Of a DNA stretch of 64,000 bases, positions 15,900 through 25,398 are shown piece after piece. This DNA is from FACHB-T130 sp042747725 (GTDB lineage: Bacteria > Cyanobacteriota > Cyanobacteriia > Cyanobacteriales > FACHB-T130). The notes beneath the pieces were generated by a model that searched no databases, was not told the DNA's origin, and saw only the letters and a program-made list of their open reading frames with translations. Every line of letters begins with the position of its first letter. Position 1 is the first letter of the stretch. The DNA lies in the NCBI RefSeq assembly GCF_042747725.1, contig NZ_JBHZGO010000101.1:124001-188000 (forward strand), written 5' to 3'. The translations under genes were made by a program, and so were the position numbers.

Positions 15900-17183
15900 C
15901 TATGCCAAGGCTGGTACGGGAATTGTCAGGTGGGGGTACAGGGGGAAGCGATCGCACAATGCTGCCACTCGCCGCCGACATTCCGCCGCCACTGCTTCAT
16001 CTTCTGGATTCAGCAGCCGTTCGGCAATAATATCCCCAATTTCTGTAAATTCAGTAGTGGACATCCCGCGCGTCGTCATGGCTGGCGAACCCAGCCGCAA
16101 GCCGCTGGTTACAAACGGCGACTCTGGATCGAAGGGTACGGTATTTTTATTAGCGGTAATGTTCACTCCGCTCACTAGCTGATCGGCTCGCTTGCCAGTC
16201 ATGCTGATAGAGCGCAAGTCTACCAGCATCAAGTGATTGTCAGTCCCGTCAGAAACAATCTTGAAGCCGCGTTTTTGCAGCTGGGTTGCCAAGGCACGAG
16301 CATTTTCAATCACTTGCGCCGAATAAGTTTTAAATGCGGGTTGCAATGCTTCCCCAAATGCCACCGCCTTACCGGCAATGACGTGTTCTAAGGGACCCCC
16401 TTGAGTACCGGGGAACACGGCTTTATCTAGTTGCTTGCCGAGTTCCGGGTCGCTGGTCATAATTAAGCCACCTCTGGGACCGCGCAGGGTCTTGTGGGTG
16501 GTGGTGGTGACGACGTGGCAGTGGGGGAGAGGATTGGGGTGATGACCTGTGACAACTAAACCCGCAATATGGGCGATATCGGCTAATAGATAAGCGCCGA
16601 CTTCATCAGCGATCGCCCGGAATTTCTCAAAGTCAATAATGCGCGAATAAGCTGAATAGCCGCAAATCAGTAACTTAGGACGGTGTTGTAGCGCCAAATC
16701 CCGAATTTGATCGTAGTCTAGCTGCTCGGTTTCCTGACTGACTCCATAGTGACAAACCTTAAACCACTTCCCCGACACATTTACCGGCGAACCGTGAGTT
16801 AAATGCCCCCCGTGGGACAAATCCATCCCCATAATCGTGTCTCCCGGCTGCAACAGCGTCAGGAAAACGGCAAAATTTGCCTGTGCCCCCGAATGCGGTT
16901 GCACATTCGCGTGAGCCGCCCCAAATAGCTGTTTGGCACGGTCAATCGCCAATTGCTCAATTTTGTCGATAAAGTCACAGCCGCCGTAATAGCGTTTCCC
17001 CGGCAACCCTTCGGCATACTTATTCGTTAATACCGAGCCTTGTGCTGCCAGCACCGCTGGGGAGGTGAAGTTTTCACTAGCAATTAGCTCCAAGTGGGCG
17101 CGTTGGCGCTGGAGTTCTTCTTGGACAAAGCTGGCAACGGCGGAATCGGTTTCGGCTAGAAAGTCTAAGTTTGTTTTACTCAC
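15900..17183 (-). CDS. glyA: serine hydroxymethyltransferase
   Basis: A 427-residue PLP enzyme that interconverts serine and glycine with tetrahydrofolate, the main source of one-carbon units and important for photorespiratory glycine in cyanobacteria. Motifs: LELIASENFTSPAVLAAQGS near the N-terminus, LTNKYAEGLPGKRYYGGCDFID, the cofactor loop QPHSGAQANFAVF, and VVTTTTHKTLRGPRGGLIM with the Schiff-base lysine at about residue 230. The family normally begins shortly before NLDFL, which points to GTG at 17183; AGGGG stands about 8 nt upstream. A longer frame from 17222 adds 13 residues with no family similarity. Confidence 0.95.
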   Translation of the reverse strand: MSKTNLDFLAETDSAVASFVQEELQRQRAHLELIASENFTSPAVLAAQGSVLTNKYAEGLPGKRYYGGCDFIDKIEQLAIDRAKQLFGAAHANVQPHSGAQANFAVFLTLLQPGDTIMGMDLSHGGHLTHGSPVNVSGKWFKVCHYGVSQETEQLDYDQIRDLALQHRPKLLICGYSAYSRIIDFEKFRAIADEVGAYLLADIAHIAGLVVTGHHPNPLPHCHVVTTTTHKTLRGPRGGLIMTSDPELGKQLDKAVFPGTQGGPLEHVIAGKAVAFGEALQPAFKTYSAQVIENARALATQLQKRGFKIVSDGTDNHLMLVDLRSISMTGKRADQLVSGVNITANKNTVPFDPESPFVTSGLRLGSPAMTTRGMSTTEFTEIGDIIAERLLNPEDEAVAAECRRRVAALCDRFPLYPHLTIPVPALA

Positions 17184-17398
17184 AAAGTGAACCCCTAGAA
17201 ATAGTGTCAGTCTTCCTTTCAAACTTTGATTCGGGTGCGCTTTCGGTCAACGCCATGTCCGCGATACTAGCTCATGCCAGTATTTTCTGGAGTCTTCAAT
17301 CTTAACGCTGTTGGAGTCGTGTCTATCCCAACTTTTCTGCTAACACTTGAAGCTGACAACTTTTGGCAACCTTTAATTCAAACTACCTAACCTGGCGC

Positions 17399-17520
17399 GG
17401 TATGCAACTTTCTGTATTTCTCTCGCCCATTGATGGAGGGCTAGGGGGAGCTAACAAAATTTGCTTGACATTTGATCCCCAACCCCCGATAAATTGGGGC
17501 TTAGAAAAAGTTGCACATGA
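17399..17520 (-). repeat. copy A of a 120-130-bp MITE-like repeat
   Basis: This segment is the reverse complement of the element at 52936-53063: it shares, in order, ATGTGCAACTTTTT, TAGCCCC, GGGGGTTGGGG, AATGTCAAGCAAA and the GTGTATTTCT-like distal end. Its ends (GGTATGCAACTTT and AAAGTTGCACATGA) are imperfect inverted repeats. It makes an open frame at 17363-17647 look coding, which I therefore reject. Confidence 0.7.
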
Positions 17521-17790
17521 CGTTAATCTTACCCACTTGGCAACCGATGCAATTACAAACTGCAAGACTTTAGAGGGATTAGACGCCCATACTGTTCAGA
17601 TCCCAAACTTAGGTGCCAAATTTATTTCCTTCCCGCCTTTCTTCTAGCACCCGCAAAGCGCTGCTCCGCTAACAATCCTCAGTCCTACTTTTAGCAGAGG
17701 ACATTAAGCTGTATGTTAATTTACCATATCTCGCCGAAAACCTAACCTAGAATGGATGAGGGCGGATTAAAGCTCTCGCGGAGGTATTAA

Positions 17791-17988
17791 ATGTTAGTCA
17801 TTCTTACGGATGAGCAGATACTCTCCCCCAAGCAAGTTTGTCAGACCTGTTTACTTGCCGATCAAAGCGGTCAACCGCGCTGGCGTCATGGGCGACTCCG
17901 CTGCGCTCAAGCGATTCACAAGCTTACCGAAAATCAACCCGATCAATACGAGTGTCTAATGGGCTTCCGTATTGCCAAGATTGAGTAA
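17791..17988 (+). CDS. small conserved cyanobacterial protein with Cys motif, 65 aa
   Basis: The product begins MLVILTDEQILSPKQVCQTC and continues LLADQSGQPRWRHGRLRC...QYECLMGFRIAKIE. Four cysteines (CxxC, then two single Cys) could bind a metal, though spacing is not that of a classical zinc ribbon. I recall similar short hypothetical proteins in many cyanobacteria; function unknown. A GGAGGT ribosome-binding site 8 nt before the ATG supports the start. It is monocistronic on the plus strand, between the glyA promoter region and the tic20-like gene. Confidence 0.7.
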   Translation: MLVILTDEQILSPKQVCQTCLLADQSGQPRWRHGRLRCAQAIHKLTENQPDQYECLMGFRIAKIE

Positions 17989-18205
17989 TCTCGTTTTGCT
18001 CAAGTTTCAAGTTTGCTGAGGGGCTATCTGCGATTTGCCGATCAATAGCGATCGCTACTTTCTCTAACGGACAAGGCTACGCTACAGGCTCTATGCATCT
18101 GGTGGGACACGCCTGACCCAGGGGTGTCCTGGTTGACATAACATCTGCGTTATCCTGAACTTAGTAATAACTTGCGATAAATACATTATTTCAGGAGAAC
18201 GCACG

Positions 18206-18679
18206 ATGACTTGGCGTGGTTCAGCGACAACGAAAGACCGGATTTTCGCTTGCCTTCCTTATTTGCTCCCTTTGCTTTCTGTGCTTCCTTTTGGGGCGTA
18301 TCTGTTTAGACAATTTCCTGTCTTGGCACTAATTTTATTGCCGCTACAACCGTTGCTAGCAATTTACACTATACCGTTTGCAAGTTTAATAATTTTCTTT
18401 GTCTTGTTCTTAGGCGTAGTTAGAAACGAAAAGATTAGCCATTTTATTCGTTTCAACACGATGCAGGCACTCCTAATAGACATTGCTCTATTTTTGTGTA
18501 CTATGGTATTGAGCATTTTGACTCCAGCGCTAGGAACTGGCTTGGTAGGACAAACGCTATTTAATGTTGTTTTTCTGGGCACGCTTGCTGCCTGCGCCTA
18601 TTCAGTTGTGCAGTCAGTGCTAGGACGTTACGCAGAAATTCCTGGGATTTCGGAGGCAGTTTACAGCCAAGTCCCCTAG
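18206..18679 (+). CDS. Tic20 family membrane protein
   Basis: A 157-residue integral membrane protein with four predicted helices: LLPLLSVLPFGAYLF, LPLQPLLAIYTIPFASLIIFFVLFLGVV, AL-LIDIALFLCTMVLSIL and FNVVFLGTLAACAYSVVQSVLG. The pattern DRIFACLPYLLPL...F-P...NEKISHFIRFNTMQALLIDI matches cyanobacterial homologues of Tic20, a component of the chloroplast inner-envelope protein import channel; the bacterial role is not established. AGGAG stands before the ATG at 18206. An inverted repeat (18107-18131) and a TTGACA-like -35 box (18135-18140) lie in the upstream region. Confidence 0.85.
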   Translation: MTWRGSATTKDRIFACLPYLLPLLSVLPFGAYLFRQFPVLALILLPLQPLLAIYTIPFASLIIFFVLFLGVVRNEKISHFIRFNTMQALLIDIALFLCTMVLSILTPALGTGLVGQTLFNVVFLGTLAACAYSVVQSVLGRYAEIPGISEAVYSQVP

Positions 18680-18707
18680 TTTCTTTCTTGCCGCAGGCAG
18701 GGCTGGG

Positions 18708-19499
18708 TTAGGGCGCTGCTGGGGTGGGGCGTGCCACAATTGTGTTTTCCATGTGACCGATGCCTTCAATTTCGATGCGAACGCGATCGCCCACCTGCAT
18801 AGGACCAATGCCTTGGGGCGTTCCAGTCAGCACCACGTCTCCCGGCAACAGCGTCATCACCTGAGAGATGTAAGACACCAGAAAATCGGGCGCAAACACC
18901 ATCTGATTAATCAGTGCTGACTGCACTGGCTGGGGATCGTCGTTGAGAAAAGTTTGCAAGCGGGCAGCAGGACTCAACTCGCGGACAATCCACGGTCCCA
19001 AAGGACAAAAAGTATCAAATCCCTTTGCCCGCGTCCATTGCAGATCCCGCTTTTGCAAATCGCGGGCGGTGACATCATTGGCAATGGTGTAACCCCAAAT
19101 TTTAGTTTGTGCCTCCTCTGGCGTGCAGGAATGAGCGCGATCGCCAATGATTAAAGCCAATTCGCCCTCGTAGTCTACTCGCTGCGACTGCGGGGGGTAG
19201 TGAATTTCTGTTCCCGCTGCGGTGACAGAAGTGGGCGGCTTGAGAAATAGTAGCGGTTCTTTTGGCACATCCGTCCCCATTTCAGCGGCGTGGCTGGCAT
19301 AATTTTTGCCCACCGCGATAATTTTAGACGGGGCACAAGGAGCCAGAATCTGATAAGTATCTGGTTCTAACTGCAAATCCGTAGGTTGCCCGTGTAACCA
19401 GGGAGGCGCATCAAGCACCTGAACACCTCGGCTTAGTTGCAGTAAACCGTAGTAAGTCTGCCCTTTTGCGGTTCGGACTCGGACGTAGCGCTGCGCCAT
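18708..19499 (-). CDS. fumarylacetoacetate hydrolase (FAH) family protein
   Basis: A 263-residue FAH-fold enzyme. After an N-terminal domain comes IIAVGKNYASHAAEMG, then VDYEGELALIIGDRA (metal-ligand E..E), GYTIANDVTARDLQKRD (ligand D), KGFDTFCPLGPWIV and LLPGDVVLTGTPQGIGPMQVGDRVRIEIEGIG. These are the metal-binding and substrate positions of the FahA/YcgM-like acylpyruvase and 2-hydroxyhepta-diene isomerase group; the exact substrate cannot be told. It is convergent with the tic20-like gene (28 bp apart). Length is normal and there is no sign of decay. Confidence 0.9.
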   Translation of the reverse strand: MAQRYVRVRTAKGQTYYGLLQLSRGVQVLDAPPWLHGQPTDLQLEPDTYQILAPCAPSKIIAVGKNYASHAAEMGTDVPKEPLLFLKPPTSVTAAGTEIHYPPQSQRVDYEGELALIIGDRAHSCTPEEAQTKIWGYTIANDVTARDLQKRDLQWTRAKGFDTFCPLGPWIVRELSPAARLQTFLNDDPQPVQSALINQMVFAPDFLVSYISQVMTLLPGDVVLTGTPQGIGPMQVGDRVRIEIEGIGHMENTIVARPTPAAP

Positions 19500-19737
19500 A
19501 ATGTTGACTGGTGTTTGATTATGCTGATGTGTGGTCTGGACGGTGATGTGAATTTACCCTGGTAACTTTGTACAATTGATGGACTGGTAGTAAGATTTTA
19601 ATTCCTTGCTTCTTCATCTTTAGACGCTATAGGCTAGCGATTTGAGATTTTCAAGGGGCGACTTCCATGAACCTATCCCAAACTTCCTAGCCCCAGTGCT
19701 AGAAGAAGCCGTCTTGTCCATAAGGAGATTAACAGCA

Positions 19738-20064
19738 ATGCAGATCGTTTATGAAACTATGTACATCCTCCGTCCCGATTTGGGCGAGGAACCTGTAAAC
19801 TTGGCGATCGCCAAGTATCAGAGCATCTTGAGCGACAATGGGGCACACGACATTGAAATCCAGCATCGGGGTCGGCGGCGTCTGGCTCAAGATATCGGCA
19901 AGCATCGGGAAGGCATCTATGTTCAGATGAACTACAAATGCAATGGCAGCCAGGTAGCGCCGATGGAACGGGCAATGCGTCTGTCGGAAGAAGTGATCCG
20001 CTACCTCACCATCAAGCAGGAAGTGCGCGAACCGAAGCCAGAGCCAGTTGAGGCAGAAGCATAA
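19738..20064 (+). CDS. rpsF: 30S ribosomal protein S6
   Basis: A 108-residue ribosomal protein of the small-subunit platform, binding S18 and 16S rRNA. YETMYILRPDLGEEPVNLAIAKYQSIL and GRRRLAQDIGKHREGIYVQMNY are the S6 signatures; the C-terminus ends in an acidic tail (EPKPEPVEAEA). The ATG at 19738 follows a strong AAGGAG at 7-8 nt. An in-frame extension from 19642 has no S6 similarity. In cyanobacteria rpsF is commonly a single-gene unit, as here. Confidence 0.97.
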   Translation: MQIVYETMYILRPDLGEEPVNLAIAKYQSILSDNGAHDIEIQHRGRRRLAQDIGKHREGIYVQMNYKCNGSQVAPMERAMRLSEEVIRYLTIKQEVREPKPEPVEAEA

Positions 20065-20248
20065 GCTGTAGGGGTGGGGTCTCTCCGCCCGTGCTGAGTC
20101 ACAAGGTGGGCGTTCATCCTACCCTACTTTCCCTCCCTCCCAATGGGGATGGAATTTTTTTTATTAGCAATCTTGCAATTAGCCATTGACTACAGATTGT
20201 TATACTGGCGTGTGAGACACGGTATTCGACTGAGATTCGTTTTATAAA

Positions 20249-22909
20249 ATGCAGCCTACTGACCCTGCCAAGTTTACCGAGAAAGCCTGGGAAGCCATCA
20301 TCAAATCTCAAGATGTGGCGCGTCGATTCAAAAATCAGCAGCTAGAGGTAGAGCATTTAACGATCGCGCTTCTGGAAGACCCAGAAGGGCTGACAAATCG
20401 GATTTTGAGTCGAGTCAATGTAGACATCCAGGCGTTAAAGTCGCAACTCGAAGCCTTCACCCAACGCCAGCCCAAAGTCGCTGTCGTTGACCAGCTATAC
20501 CTGGGTAGGGGCTTAGATGTCATGCTAGACCGGGCTGAAGCCTCAAGAACTACCTTGCAGGATGAATTCATCTCGGTAGAACATCTATTAGTCGGCTTCG
20601 CCGAAGATGACCGCATCGGACGCCGGTTGCTCAAAAGCTTCAACTTCGATCGCCAAAAGCTAGAAGCAACGATTAAAGAGGTTCGGGGTACCCAGAAAGT
20701 AAAAGACCAAAATCCAGAGGCACGCTATGAAGCCTTGGAGAAGTATGGGCGCGACCTGACAGAACGAGCCAAATCCGGTAAGCTTGACCCAGTGATTGGG
20801 CGAGATGAGGAAATCCGCCGCGTCGTGCAGGTGCTATCCCGCCGGAGTAAGAACAACCCGGTGCTGATTGGGGAACCCGGTGTCGGGAAGACAGCGATCG
20901 CAGAAGGTTTAGCCCAGCGCATCGTCAACGGCGACGTACCCGAATCTTTGAAAAACCGCCGCTTAATTGCCCTAGATATGGGTAGCTTAATTGCGGGAGC
21001 AAAATATCGGGGAGAATTTGAAGACCGCCTCAGATCGGTGCTAAAAGAAGTCATCGATTCAGTCGGTCAGATTGTCCTGTTTATTGATGAGCTGCACACG
21101 GTGGTTGGTGCTGGTGCCACGCAAGGGGCAATGGATGCCAGTAACTTGCTCAAACCGATGCTGGCGCGGGGAGAACTGCGCTGCATTGGGGCGACGACCC
21201 TAGACGAATACCGCAAGCACATTGAAAAAGATGCGGCACTCGAACGCCGGTTTCAACAAGTCTATGTCAAGCAGCCCAGCGTAGAAGACACGGTTTCGAT
21301 TCTGCGGGGGCTGAAAGAACGCTACGAAGTCCACCACGGCGTGAAAATTACCGATTCTGCCTTAGTTGCCGCCGCCAGCTTGAGCGATCGCTACATCACC
21401 GAGCGGTTTTTGCCAGATAAAGCAATTGACTTGGTAGATGAAGCCGCTGCCAAGCTGAAAATGGAGATTACTTCCAAGCCTGTAGAACTAGAGGCAATTG
21501 ACCGACGGGTGATGCAGCTTGAGATGGAAAAGCTCTCCCTGCAAGGAGAAGGTCAACGGACGGGTTTAGCAGTTGTGGGTGCCTTCCGTTCTTCTCAGGA
21601 GCGCTTAGAGCGCATCGAACAAGAGATTGCCTCCCTGAGTGAAAAACAACTTCAACTCAGTTCTCAGTGGCAATCAGAAAAACAGCTGCTGGAAGACATT
21701 AACACGGTGAAGGAGGAAGAAGATAAACTCCGGGTGCAAATAGAGCAGGCAGAACGCGCCTACGACCTTAACAAAGCTGCTCAGCTGAAGTATGGACGTT
21801 TGGAGGTTTTAGGACGCGACAGGGAAGCCAAAGAAGCCCAACTGTTGGAACTGCAATCTCGCGGTGCTGCCTTGTTGCGCGAAGAGGTACGCGAAGAAGA
21901 CATCGCCGAAATCGTCGCCAAGTGGACGGGCATCCCGGTTAACCGACTGCTAGAGTCGGAACGGCAAAAGTTACTCCAGCTGGAATCTCATCTCCACGAA
22001 CGGGTCATCGGTCAGCAAGAAGCCGTTGCTGCCGTTTCCGCCGCCATCCGTCGCACCCGTGCGGGGATGAAAGATCCCGGTCGCCCGATCGGTTCTTTCC
22101 TGTTCATGGGACCAACAGGAGTGGGCAAAACAGAGCTAGCCCGCGCCTTAGCTCAGTTCCTGTTTGACAGCGATGACGCCCTGGTGCGAATTGATATGTC
22201 CGAGTACATGGAAAAACACGCCGTCTCGCGGCTGATTGGTGCCCCGCCAGGGTACGTCGGCTACGAAGAAGGCGGTCAGCTATCCGAGGCAATTCGCCGT
22301 CGCCCCTACTCGGTCGTGCTGCTGGATGAAGTGGAAAAAGCTCACCGCGATGTTTTCAATATCTTGCTGCAAGTGCTGGATGATGGAAGAATTACTGATT
22401 CCCAAGGCAGGACGGTGGATTTCCGGAATACGGTGATTGTGATGACGAGCAACATCGGCAGCGAGTATATTCTCGATCTGACAGGCAACGAAGACCAATA
22501 CGAATTGATGCAAAAGAAGGTGACGGATGCCTTGCGATCGCACTTCCGCCCCGAATTCCTCAACCGCGTGGACGACATTATTCTCTTCCACAGGCTGGAA
22601 AGATCCGAACTGCGCCAGATTGTCACCATTCAAATCAAGCAGATTGAGAAGCTGCTAGCCGATCAAAAAATCACCATCGAACTATCAGCATCAGCCCAAG
22701 ACCACTTGGCGGAAGTCGGCTACGATCCGATCTATGGTGCCCGTCCTCTGAAACGTGCCATTCAGCGTGAATTGCAAAATACACTTGCCACGGCGCTGCT
22801 AGAAAACACCTTCGTGAGTGGCGACACCATCTTGGTTGATTGTTTGGACAATACTCTGACTTTCAGTAAAAAACAGCCCGTCAGCCTCCTCGAAGCTCAA
22901 ATCATTTAA
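20249..22909 (+). CDS. clpB: ClpB-type AAA+ disaggregase
   Basis: An 886-residue hexameric chaperone that, with DnaK, pulls polypeptides out of aggregates. The N-domain (about 1-150, FTEKAWEAIIKSQDVARRFKNQQLEVEHL) is followed by the first AAA+ module (Walker A GEPGVGKT at about 207; Walker B VLFIDELHT), the coiled-coil middle domain (about 410-530) characteristic of ClpB, and the second AAA+ module (GPTGVGKTELA at about 620; VVLLDEVEKAH). No ClpP-binding loop was noticed. Cyanobacteria often have two clpB genes; which paralogue this is cannot be said. A hairpin stands 9 bp after the stop. Confidence 0.96.
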   Translation: MQPTDPAKFTEKAWEAIIKSQDVARRFKNQQLEVEHLTIALLEDPEGLTNRILSRVNVDIQALKSQLEAFTQRQPKVAVVDQLYLGRGLDVMLDRAEASRTTLQDEFISVEHLLVGFAEDDRIGRRLLKSFNFDRQKLEATIKEVRGTQKVKDQNPEARYEALEKYGRDLTERAKSGKLDPVIGRDEEIRRVVQVLSRRSKNNPVLIGEPGVGKTAIAEGLAQRIVNGDVPESLKNRRLIALDMGSLIAGAKYRGEFEDRLRSVLKEVIDSVGQIVLFIDELHTVVGAGATQGAMDASNLLKPMLARGELRCIGATTLDEYRKHIEKDAALERRFQQVYVKQPSVEDTVSILRGLKERYEVHHGVKITDSALVAAASLSDRYITERFLPDKAIDLVDEAAAKLKMEITSKPVELEAIDRRVMQLEMEKLSLQGEGQRTGLAVVGAFRSSQERLERIEQEIASLSEKQLQLSSQWQSEKQLLEDINTVKEEEDKLRVQIEQAERAYDLNKAAQLKYGRLEVLGRDREAKEAQLLELQSRGAALLREEVREEDIAEIVAKWTGIPVNRLLESERQKLLQLESHLHERVIGQQEAVAAVSAAIRRTRAGMKDPGRPIGSFLFMGPTGVGKTELARALAQFLFDSDDALVRIDMSEYMEKHAVSRLIGAPPGYVGYEEGGQLSEAIRRRPYSVVLLDEVEKAHRDVFNILLQVLDDGRITDSQGRTVDFRNTVIVMTSNIGSEYILDLTGNEDQYELMQKKVTDALRSHFRPEFLNRVDDIILFHRLERSELRQIVTIQIKQIEKLLADQKITIELSASAQDHLAEVGYDPIYGARPLKRAIQRELQNTLATALLENTFVSGDTILVDCLDNTLTFSKKQPVSLLEAQII

Positions 22910-22917
22910 AAATCATC

Positions 22918-22948
22918 AGTAGAGACGTTGCCTCCACACGTCTCTACT
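22918..22948. repeat. AGTAGAGACG hairpin after clpB
   Basis: AGTAGAGACG (22918-22927) and CGTCTCTACT (22939-22948) form a perfect 10-bp stem with an 11-nt loop, 9 bp past the clpB stop. Related GTAGAGAC hairpins lie at 29527-29554, 54801-54827 and at the centre of the 104-bp MITEs at 51.7 and 62.9 kb. It may also serve as a terminator. Confidence 0.65.
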
Positions 22949-23006
22949 GTTAGTCTGAAAGCAATACAACATCCAAAATTGATGCGACAACGCCAAGAAC
23001 ATATCC

Positions 23007-23978
23007 GTGGACTTTACTGTAGCAATTTGCACATATAACGGTGCAGAACGTCTGCCCGAAGTTCTAGATCAACTGCTTCATCAAGTTGGGACAGAGGATA
23101 TTGGATGGGAAGTGCTGGTTGTTGACAACAATAGCAATGACGATACTGCTGCCGTTGTTGCTCGCTATGCGGCAAACTGGCGTCAAAATAGCCAGTTGAG
23201 ATATGTTTTTGAAGCTAAACAAGGCGCTGCCTATGCGCGATATCGAGCCGTGCAGGAAGCTAGAAGCAGCGACTTGATTGGATTTTTGGATGATGATAAT
23301 CTACCAGCAGACAACTGGGTAGGTGAAGCTTATCGCTTTGGTTGCGATCGCCCCCAAGTGGGAGCCTACGGTGGAATTATTCATGCCAAACTCGATGAAC
23401 CACCACCGCCCTACTTTGAGCAAATAAAAGGGTATCTTACTATTTATAACCGAGGTTCAACGGCTTTCCACTACAAGCGTTCGGATAAACCGCGCCGAAT
23501 TCCTGCTGCACCCGGTTCAGTCATCCGAAAGCAGGCATGGCAAGACGCCATTCCTCCTCCAGAAAAACTTCTAATACCTGGCAGAGACGAGAAAACAATG
23601 GCTGCCGGTGAAGATGCAGAAATAATGTTCTATATTCAAAATAGTAAGTGGGAAGTTTGGCACAATCCCAAATTGGAGATTTGGCACCATATTCGCCCAA
23701 ATCGCTTAGAACAAGCCTATCTACTCAGACTGGCTCGTGGATATGGTCTTTCCAATCATCTAACACGAGTCGCTCGCTTTTATCGCTGGCAGCGCCCCTT
23801 CCTACCTTTTTTGATACCATTCTTTACATTACGAGATGGTTTCAAACTATTAACTTACTACCGGCAAAATAAAGATTTTCTCTCTAATGATTTTGTTCAA
23901 GCTTGTGAATTTCAGTCCCAATTAGGTCGATTTTATAGTCCTTTTCCAAAATTTTATAAAATATTTGTTAAAAATTAG
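23007..23978 (+). CDS. hpsE: HpsE-like family 2 glycosyltransferase
   Basis: A 323-residue GT-A glycosyltransferase: VAICTYNGAERLPEVLDQLL at the N-terminus, VDNNSNDDT near residue 46, and the nucleotide-sugar motif GFLDDDN near 93. The middle segment (VGAYGGIIHAKLDEPPPPYFEQIKGYLTIYNRG) and the hydrophobic C-terminal RPFLPFLIPFFTLRDGF match what I know of hormogonium polysaccharide protein HpsE. In Nostoc punctiforme hpsE-G glycosyltransferases are needed for the polysaccharide secreted by gliding hormogonia. Here it precedes two further glycosyltransferases and lies 6 kb upstream of hpsA-C on the same strand. The assignment to HpsE rather than another GT2 is by memory. Confidence 0.75.
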   Translation: MDFTVAICTYNGAERLPEVLDQLLHQVGTEDIGWEVLVVDNNSNDDTAAVVARYAANWRQNSQLRYVFEAKQGAAYARYRAVQEARSSDLIGFLDDDNLPADNWVGEAYRFGCDRPQVGAYGGIIHAKLDEPPPPYFEQIKGYLTIYNRGSTAFHYKRSDKPRRIPAAPGSVIRKQAWQDAIPPPEKLLIPGRDEKTMAAGEDAEIMFYIQNSKWEVWHNPKLEIWHHIRPNRLEQAYLLRLARGYGLSNHLTRVARFYRWQRPFLPFLIPFFTLRDGFKLLTYYRQNKDFLSNDFVQACEFQSQLGRFYSPFPKFYKIFVKN

Positions 23979-24185
23979 TCGCTGAAAACTTGATAAGAAT
24001 AGCACAAGCTACCAACTAGAATATTTTTCATAGTTATATTCGGTCTAGAAAATAATACTTTATTAGGGACAATTACTGGAGAAAAAAGCATTGGGATTTA
24101 GGTCTAACCCTTGTAATACATAGGCGTCAAGCTGAAAAAAGCAACAAGTCTATATCAACTGAAAACCAATACTAGAAAACAGGCA

Positions 24186-25346
24186 ATGAAAATAGCATTT
24201 GTCACTCAATATGACTTTCTAAAAAAAGGAAACGTTCCTCCTCATCTACTAGGTCACTTTGGAAGTAGCTGTTATATGTCTAAAGCGCTGGAAAATCAAT
24301 TTGATTTTTTTGAGTGTTTTGATGCTTTAAAAGAAAAACATTCACTACTAGCAAAGTTTAAAAATCGCCTATATAAATATATAACTAAAGCTCCTTATCA
24401 TTATTGGGCAGAACCATCTGCTAGCAAGAATTACGCTAAGCAAATTTCCCGGAGGTTATTAAATAGCAATCCCGATGTAATTGTGTCTCCAAATATCAAC
24501 TTGATTGCTTATCTAGAGTCCAAGCAACCTATTGTTCTATGGACAGACTCTCTTTTCTCTGGAATTATGAATTCTTTTCCGGATGGAGTTCCTTGTAGGG
24601 AATCAATTAAGAATTTAAATACTATGGATGTATTAGCTTTAAAAAAATGTGAATTAGTTATATTTTCATCAGAATGGTCTGCTCAAGCAGCAATGAAAAC
24701 TTATAAGGTTAATCCATCAAAAATAAAAGTAGTTCCTAGCGGAGCCAATATAGAATGCAACCGAACGTTAGATGATATTAAAAATATTTTAAAAGAAAAA
24801 ACTTCAAAGATATGTAAATTACTTTTTTTAGGCATTAATTGGTTTAGAAAAGGCGGTGATATTGCTCTAGAAATTGCTAAAGAGTTAAACAAATCAGGCT
24901 TAACTACTGAATTAATTATAGCAGGCTGTCAACCTATCAGTGATGAACCTTTACCAAAATTTGTGCGATCGCTTGGTTTTATAGATAGATCGAAAAAGGA
25001 TGGTCAGCAAGTACTGGAACAATTATTTGTAGAATCACATTTTCTTATTTTACCTTCAAGAGAAGATTGGACCCCCGCTGTTATTCGAGAAGCAAGTTCA
25101 TTTGGATTGCCATCCATATCAACAAATGTCGGTGGTATACCAACGATTCTTCGAGACAATTTGAATGGTAAAATATTTGCATTAGATGCTAGTATTGCAG
25201 ATTATTGTAGTTATATTTTACAAACATTTACTCAAGTTTATGAATATGATAAAATAGCAATTTCTTCATTTAACGAGTATCAGTCTCGGTTAAATTGGAG
25301 CGTAGCCGGAAAAACTGTCAAAAGTCTGTTAACAGAATTACTGTAG
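24186..25346 (+). CDS. GT4-like glycosyltransferase, first of a tandem pair
   Basis: A 386-residue GT-B glycosyltransferase. The C-terminal half contains CKLLFLGINWFRKGGDIALEIAKEL (start of the nucleotide-sugar domain) and ESHFLILPSREDWTPAVIREASSFGLPSISTNVGGIPTIL, the E-x7-E-like donor-binding region of GT4 enzymes. The N-terminal half holds the acceptor domain (YDFLKKGNVPPHLLG). The next gene encodes a paralogue with the same layout (YHYWAEPSASK versus YYSWSEPLVVR; GANIECNRT in both). Codons end mostly in A or T, unlike the flanking genes. Both are probably part of the polysaccharide locus; donor and acceptor are unknown. Confidence 0.8.
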   Translation: MKIAFVTQYDFLKKGNVPPHLLGHFGSSCYMSKALENQFDFFECFDALKEKHSLLAKFKNRLYKYITKAPYHYWAEPSASKNYAKQISRRLLNSNPDVIVSPNINLIAYLESKQPIVLWTDSLFSGIMNSFPDGVPCRESIKNLNTMDVLALKKCELVIFSSEWSAQAAMKTYKVNPSKIKVVPSGANIECNRTLDDIKNILKEKTSKICKLLFLGINWFRKGGDIALEIAKELNKSGLTTELIIAGCQPISDEPLPKFVRSLGFIDRSKKDGQQVLEQLFVESHFLILPSREDWTPAVIREASSFGLPSISTNVGGIPTILRDNLNGKIFALDASIADYCSYILQTFTQVYEYDKIAISSFNEYQSRLNWSVAGKTVKSLLTELL

Positions 25347-25398
25347 CTTAAGTGATAAATCAACTTGGTTTCATATAGCATAAAAGTAGGATAGAATC

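Noticed and set aside
15736..16030. overlapping small frames at the end of glyA
   Set aside because: They are shadows of glyA and of the downstream hairpin, with no ribosome-binding sites.
17363..17647. 94-codon frame MATFNSNYLTWRGMQL...
   Set aside because: Most of its length is the diverged MITE-like repeat shared with 52936-53063, so the translation is incidental.
18135..18170. TTGACA-based promoter for tic20
   Set aside because: The -35 box is good, but no -10 hexamer stands at 16-18 bp, so I list it only as context.
20173..20206. sigma-70-type promoter for clpB (TTGACT...TATACT)
   Set aside because: The TTGACT (20186-20191) and TATACT (20201-20206) boxes are only 9 bp apart, too close for a normal promoter.
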